A program made the translations under genes and the position numbers. Positions 60,769-64,000 of a DNA stretch of 64,000 nucleotides are shown one piece after another (positions within the stretch are counted from its first letter, which is position 1; the number at the start of each line of letters is the position of its first letter). Source of the stretch: JBGTFE01 sp041747435. GTDB taxonomy: Bacteria; Acidobacteriota; Blastocatellia; Pyrinomonadales; Pyrinomonadaceae. Under the pieces are notes generated by a model, which did not search any database, was not told where the DNA came from, and saw only the letters and a program-made list of their open reading frames with translations. The DNA is taken from the NCBI GenBank assembly GCA_041747435.1, contig JBGTFE010000090.1:1-64000 (forward strand). Reading direction: 5' to 3'.

Positions 60769-60807
60769 GGAATCGTAGATAGCAGATCGTCTTTTTACGA
60801 TTCCTTT
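60769..60807 (+). terminator. Terminator behind the DUF4920 gene
   Basis: GGAATCGTA (60769-60777) pairs perfectly with TACGATTCC (60796-60804), followed by TTT. The loop (18 bases) is long and the T tract short, so this is moderate. Confidence 0.5.
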
Positions 60808-60833
60808 GTTCATGAAAAATAAAGCTTTGGTTG

Positions 60834-60928
60834 GTGGCGCAAGCATCCCTGCTTGCCGCGTCGCGCAAGCGGCGTAAGACATTTTAGCGTGTTCTAAACG
60901 CAACGCAAGCAAGGATGCATGCGCTCCC
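60834..60928. repeat. REP doublet upstream of dusB (GCAAGCA family)
   Basis: GGCGCAAGCA-TCCC-TGCTTGC on the left and, inverted, GAGCGCATGCA-TCCT-TGCTTGC on the right form two related hairpins around ~50 bases. The element ends ~25 bases before the dusB ATG. Confidence 0.7.
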
Positions 60929-60952
60929 GTATTTCGCTAAAATTAAAACGAG

Positions 60953-62014
60953 ATGAAACCTTTCAAGATCCGAAATATCGAAATAAATCCGCCGCTGATC
61001 CTTTCGCCGATGGCGGGCGTGACGGATTATACCTTCCGGCGGTTAATCAAACGACGCGGCGGCGTCGGGCTAGTTGTGTCGGAATTTATCTCGGTCGAAG
61101 GCTTGACCAGGCATAATCCGAAATCGAAACGGCAGATGTTTTTTGATGAAGAAGAGCGTCCGTTTGCCGTGCAGATCTTTGGCGGAAATCCCGAACGGAT
61201 GGCGATGGGCGCGGAAATGGCGGAAGAAGTCGGCGCGGATATTCTGGACGTAAACTGCGGATGTCCGGCGCCGAAGGTCGTAAAACACGGCGGCGGTTCG
61301 GCGCTCCTGCGCGATATGCCGCGGATGGAAATTATTTTAAAAGAGATAAAAAAAGCGATAAAAATCCCGTTGACTTTGAAAATCCGCACCGGCTTTTCCG
61401 ATTCGACGATCAATGCCGTCGAGGTAGCAAAAATGGCTGAACAATGCGGCGTCGAGCACATACAGGTACATGGACGGACGCGCGAGCAAGGCTATAAAGG
61501 AATGGCGAATTGGGATCTTATCCGCGCGGTCAAGGAATCCGTAAAAATTCCCGTTTCCGGCAACGGCGACATCACGACGATTGAATACGGTTTGAAACGC
61601 TGGAACGAAACCGGCGTTGACGGAATTTTGATCGGTCGCGGCGCAATGCAAAATCCGTGGATCTTTCGGCAGATCAATGACGTTTTGAACGGTCGCGAGC
61701 CGTATCAGCCCGATCTGGAAGAAAAGAAATCCGTGCTGCTCGAATTTTTTGAAATGATGCGCGAAGAAATGCCGGAGATCGTCGCGCTCGGCAAGATGAA
61801 GCAGCTCGCCGGGCAGTTTACAAAAGGCTTGGTGGGCGGCGCGCAATTTCGACAAACGCTCTATCATTCGCATTCGGCTGGGGAGATTTTGGACAATATC
61901 ACTATCTATTTTGAGACTTTGCAGAAGCGCAAAACCTTCGGCGACGGCTTGACCGAAGCCGATAAAGATCTGGAGATCGCTTCGTGCGACGCGTTTTCGG
62001 AAGTTGCGGCTTGA
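60953..62014 (+). CDS. dusB: tRNA-dihydrouridine synthase B
   Basis: Dus enzymes reduce uridines in tRNA D-loops with FMN and NADPH. The 353-residue protein has ILSPMAGVTDYTFRRLIKRR, the FMN/tRNA signature VNCGCPAPKVVKHGGGSALL with the catalytic Cys, KIRTGF, HGRTREQGYKG, VSGNGDI and GVDGILIGRGAMQNPWIF. Length and order are normal for DusB. The gene starts after a REP doublet and is followed by a small secreted protein. Confidence 0.95.
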   Translation: MKPFKIRNIEINPPLILSPMAGVTDYTFRRLIKRRGGVGLVVSEFISVEGLTRHNPKSKRQMFFDEEERPFAVQIFGGNPERMAMGAEMAEEVGADILDVNCGCPAPKVVKHGGGSALLRDMPRMEIILKEIKKAIKIPLTLKIRTGFSDSTINAVEVAKMAEQCGVEHIQVHGRTREQGYKGMANWDLIRAVKESVKIPVSGNGDITTIEYGLKRWNETGVDGILIGRGAMQNPWIFRQINDVLNGREPYQPDLEEKKSVLLEFFEMMREEMPEIVALGKMKQLAGQFTKGLVGGAQFRQTLYHSHSAGEILDNITIYFETLQKRKTFGDGLTEADKDLEIASCDAFSEVAA

Positions 62015-62056
62015 AAATAAATTTCCCGCAAAGGCGCAAGAGTGCGCAAAAAATTT

Positions 62057-62512
62057 ATGAAAATAACCATTGCTTTATTTGTAATTTTGTTTGCCTCGCT
62101 TTTTGCCTCCGCGCAGACAAAACCGGTTGTAAAACCGACACCGTCGCCGACTCCGACAACAGCCGCGCAATCCGTCAGATCGTCACCCGCGTATGCCGAA
62201 GTGCTTCTGAAAAAAACCGAGCTTTCGTCGGAATTGGAAGACCTTTTAGTTGAATTTACGGAAGAATATCCACGTGTTAAAGAGTTGCGATTCAAGCTCG
62301 CCTTGATGCAGAAAGATATGGACAAATTGCTCGCCGCATCGGACGCTTCGAAGCTTTCGCCAGCACTTGGAAAATTAATGGTGCGAAGAGTCGAGCTCGC
62401 TGCGGACGTTTGGATGCTGCAAAAACAATACGCCGACGATCATCCAGACGTAAAACGCGCAAAGCGCAAAATGGACGTTTTTGAGCAGGCGATAAAAGAA
62501 ATTCTGCCTTGA
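62057..62512 (+). CDS. Small secreted helical protein
   Basis: Either ATG 62057 (MKITIALFVI) or the in-frame GTG 62042 could be the start; the ATG gives a normal signal peptide (ITIALFVILFASLFASAQ) and the five extra codons lie in a CGCAAAGGCGCAAG-type repeat. The 151-residue protein has a Pro/Thr-rich linker (VKPTPSPTPTTAAQS) and a helical domain (SELEDLLVEFTEEYPRVKEL, AADVWMLQKQYADDHPDVKR) with an internal duplication-like pattern of YPRVKE / HPDVKR. Function unknown. Confidence 0.72.
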   Translation: MKITIALFVILFASLFASAQTKPVVKPTPSPTPTTAAQSVRSSPAYAEVLLKKTELSSELEDLLVEFTEEYPRVKELRFKLALMQKDMDKLLAASDASKLSPALGKLMVRRVELAADVWMLQKQYADDHPDVKRAKRKMDVFEQAIKEILP

Positions 62513-62522
62513 TTAAATAGGA

Positions 62523-63983
62523 ATGGCGGGAAAATACGATTTGATCGTAATTGGCGGTGGTTCTGCTGGGCTTGTCGCGGCAGGCGGCGCCGCCATTTTG
62601 GGCGCTCGTGTCGCATTGGTCGAAAAAAAAGCGCTCGGCGGCGATTGTCTATATACAGGCTGCGTGCCTTCGAAAACGCTGATCAAATCTGCCGGATTTG
62701 CCCATCAATCAAAACGCGCCGAAGATTTCGGCTTTGAAATTTCAGATCTCACGTTCCGAAACAATTCGTTCGCCGCGATCACAAATCGGGTGCAAAAGGT
62801 TATCAAAATTGTCGCCAAGCGCGATTCACCTGAAGTTTTTGAGAAAATGGGCGTGGAAATCATTTTCGGAACGCCGAAATTTCTTAGTTCAAACGAAATT
62901 GAAGTTAACTTAAAGAATTCGGACAAAAAGCGTTTGATGAGATCGAAGCGTTTTTGCATTGCGACCGGTTCTTCGCCCTTCGTTCCGCCGATCGAAGGCT
63001 TAGAAGAAACGGGTTACATCACCAACGAAGAAGTTTTTCAACTGAAAGAATTGCCAAAGCGCTTGATCGTGCTTGGCGGCGGAGCGATCGGAGCGGAACT
63101 GGGACAAGCATTTGCTCGGTTCGGCTCTAACGTTACGATGATTGAAATGGATGAACGCATTCTCGGCAAAGAAGACGAGGAAGTTTCCGCGCTGATGGAA
63201 AAACTTTTCCGGGAAGAAGGTTTGAAAATTTTGACGAATACAAAAGCCGTTAAGGCGCGGCGCGCTAAATCGGACGCAAAGGTATTGACGTTAGAATCGG
63301 ACGGTAAAACTTTTGAGATCGAAGCTGATGAAATTCTCGCGGCGGTCGGTCGGCAGCCAAATGTGAAAGGGCTTGAACTAGAAAAAGCCGGCGTCGAGTT
63401 TGACGAAAAGCGCATTAAAACGAACGAATTTCTGCAAACTTCGGCTAAAAATATTTTTGCGGCGGGCGACGTCGCCGGCAATTTTCAGTTCACGCACACC
63501 GCTGATTATGAAGCGAGAATTATCGTTCAAAATGCTTTTGTGCCGTTTCCTTTCAAAAAGAAAGCTGATTTTCGAGTTGTGCCTTGGGCGACTTTCACCA
63601 ATCCTGAGATCGGACGCGTCGGGCTGACGGAAAAAGAGGCACGCAAAAAATACGGGCGCGGCGTAAAAGCTTATAAAGTTTCTTTCGCGGACATCGACCG
63701 CGCTCAAACCGAAGGCGCGCCAAACGGCTTTGCGAAGATCGTAACGCATAGCGGGCGAATTGCGGGCGCGACTCTGGTCGGCGAAAACGCCGGCGAATTG
63801 ATCCACGATTTTGTCTGGGCAATGCAGCAAAAATTAAAGGTTGCCGATCTGAATAAAATAATCCGCGTTTATCCGACGCTGACGAAAATAGCTCAGGAAA
63901 TCGGCACGGAAGCGACTTTGGAAAAGCTCAAATCGCCTTTTGCGCAGCGATGGCTCAAAATATATTTGCGGCTGTGGCGTTAG
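62523..63983 (+). CDS. FAD-dependent pyridine nucleotide-disulfide oxidoreductase (mercuric reductase-like)
   Basis: The 486-residue flavoprotein has the FAD-binding GGGSAGL, the redox-active disulfide GGDCLYTGCVPSK (~42-54), the NAD(P) motif VLGGGAIGAELGQAFARFG and AAGDVAG. The C-terminal dimer domain reads RVYPTLTKIAQEIG, so the His-Glu pair of dihydrolipoamide dehydrogenase and glutathione reductase (HPTxSE) is absent; this is seen in mercuric-reductase-like and other family members. No N-terminal HMA domain or mer genes are present, so mercury as the substrate is doubtful. Confidence 0.9.
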   Translation: MAGKYDLIVIGGGSAGLVAAGGAAILGARVALVEKKALGGDCLYTGCVPSKTLIKSAGFAHQSKRAEDFGFEISDLTFRNNSFAAITNRVQKVIKIVAKRDSPEVFEKMGVEIIFGTPKFLSSNEIEVNLKNSDKKRLMRSKRFCIATGSSPFVPPIEGLEETGYITNEEVFQLKELPKRLIVLGGGAIGAELGQAFARFGSNVTMIEMDERILGKEDEEVSALMEKLFREEGLKILTNTKAVKARRAKSDAKVLTLESDGKTFEIEADEILAAVGRQPNVKGLELEKAGVEFDEKRIKTNEFLQTSAKNIFAAGDVAGNFQFTHTADYEARIIVQNAFVPFPFKKKADFRVVPWATFTNPEIGRVGLTEKEARKKYGRGVKAYKVSFADIDRAQTEGAPNGFAKIVTHSGRIAGATLVGENAGELIHDFVWAMQQKLKVADLNKIIRVYPTLTKIAQEIGTEATLEKLKSPFAQRWLKIYLRLWR

Positions 63984-64000
63984 AAATATGCGAAGGATAA

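Noticed and set aside
9068..60928. CRISPR array or tRNA genes
   Set aside because: The repeats are dispersed inverted pairs without regular spacing or spacers, and no cloverleaf-like sequence was found in any intergenic region.
62523..63983. True mercuric reductase
   Set aside because: No HMA domain, no C-terminal Cys pair and no other mer genes; only the general flavoprotein family is supported.

Overview
The window looks like the chromosome of an Acidobacteriota, most likely class Blastocatellia (Pyrinomonadaceae-like). This is inferred from a vWFA-related acidobacterial protein, the many zinc-ribbon/TPR/SH3 membrane proteins, DUF4097 and DUF5916 secreted proteins, a moderate GC content and abundant small palindromic repeats. 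No rRNA, tRNA, CRISPR array or complete transposase gene was seen.

Layout. 1-7841: a truncated double-FHA ABC ATPase next to an array of six proteins that share an N-terminal zinc ribbon and one membrane helix but differ in their outer domain, ending with an M15-type peptidase lipoprotein. 7965-12340: a leftward xylGHF-type sugar ABC transporter operon interrupted by a GxxExxY gene. 12536-15812: a further zinc-ribbon protein, a lectin-fold secreted protein and a VWA protein. 15970-20141: an AlbA/Schlafen-type ATP-binding protein and a decayed RHS locus in which three RHS fragments alternate with secreted orphan ORFs. 20265-26706: housekeeping genes folK, panB, panC, maf, a DUF721 gene, gatC and gatA. 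26721-34808: a GGDEF-EAL protein, an oligopeptidase B-like enzyme, citrate synthase, a SAM-hydrolysing DUF62 enzyme and a GYxxGY-repeat secreted protein. 35031-42597: an M16 peptidase pair, a DUF5916 outer-membrane protein and a DUF4097 protein. 42887-47546: a tightly packed PHP / glycosyltransferase / membrane protein / glycosyltransferase cluster. 47682-49620: two convergent transport genes bracketed by copies of one repeat. 49759-63983: lysS, mfd, a SurA-like foldase, an S4 protein, pdxH, dusB, a flavoprotein disulfide reductase and small secreted proteins.

The feature that runs through the whole window is a set of REP-doublet (REPIN-like) elements of at least five sequence families. Each is a pair of short hairpins in inverted orientation; several begin with GTAG-like heads, abut stop or start codons, and show compensatory changes in the stems. 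Copies of one family have been inserted in frame into the coding sequences of lysS and mfd, and a second repeat type lies inside mfd and upstream of panB. No RAYT transposase lies in the window, so the mobilising enzyme would be elsewhere. Together with the zinc-ribbon array and the RHS remains, these are the parts most worth a second look.
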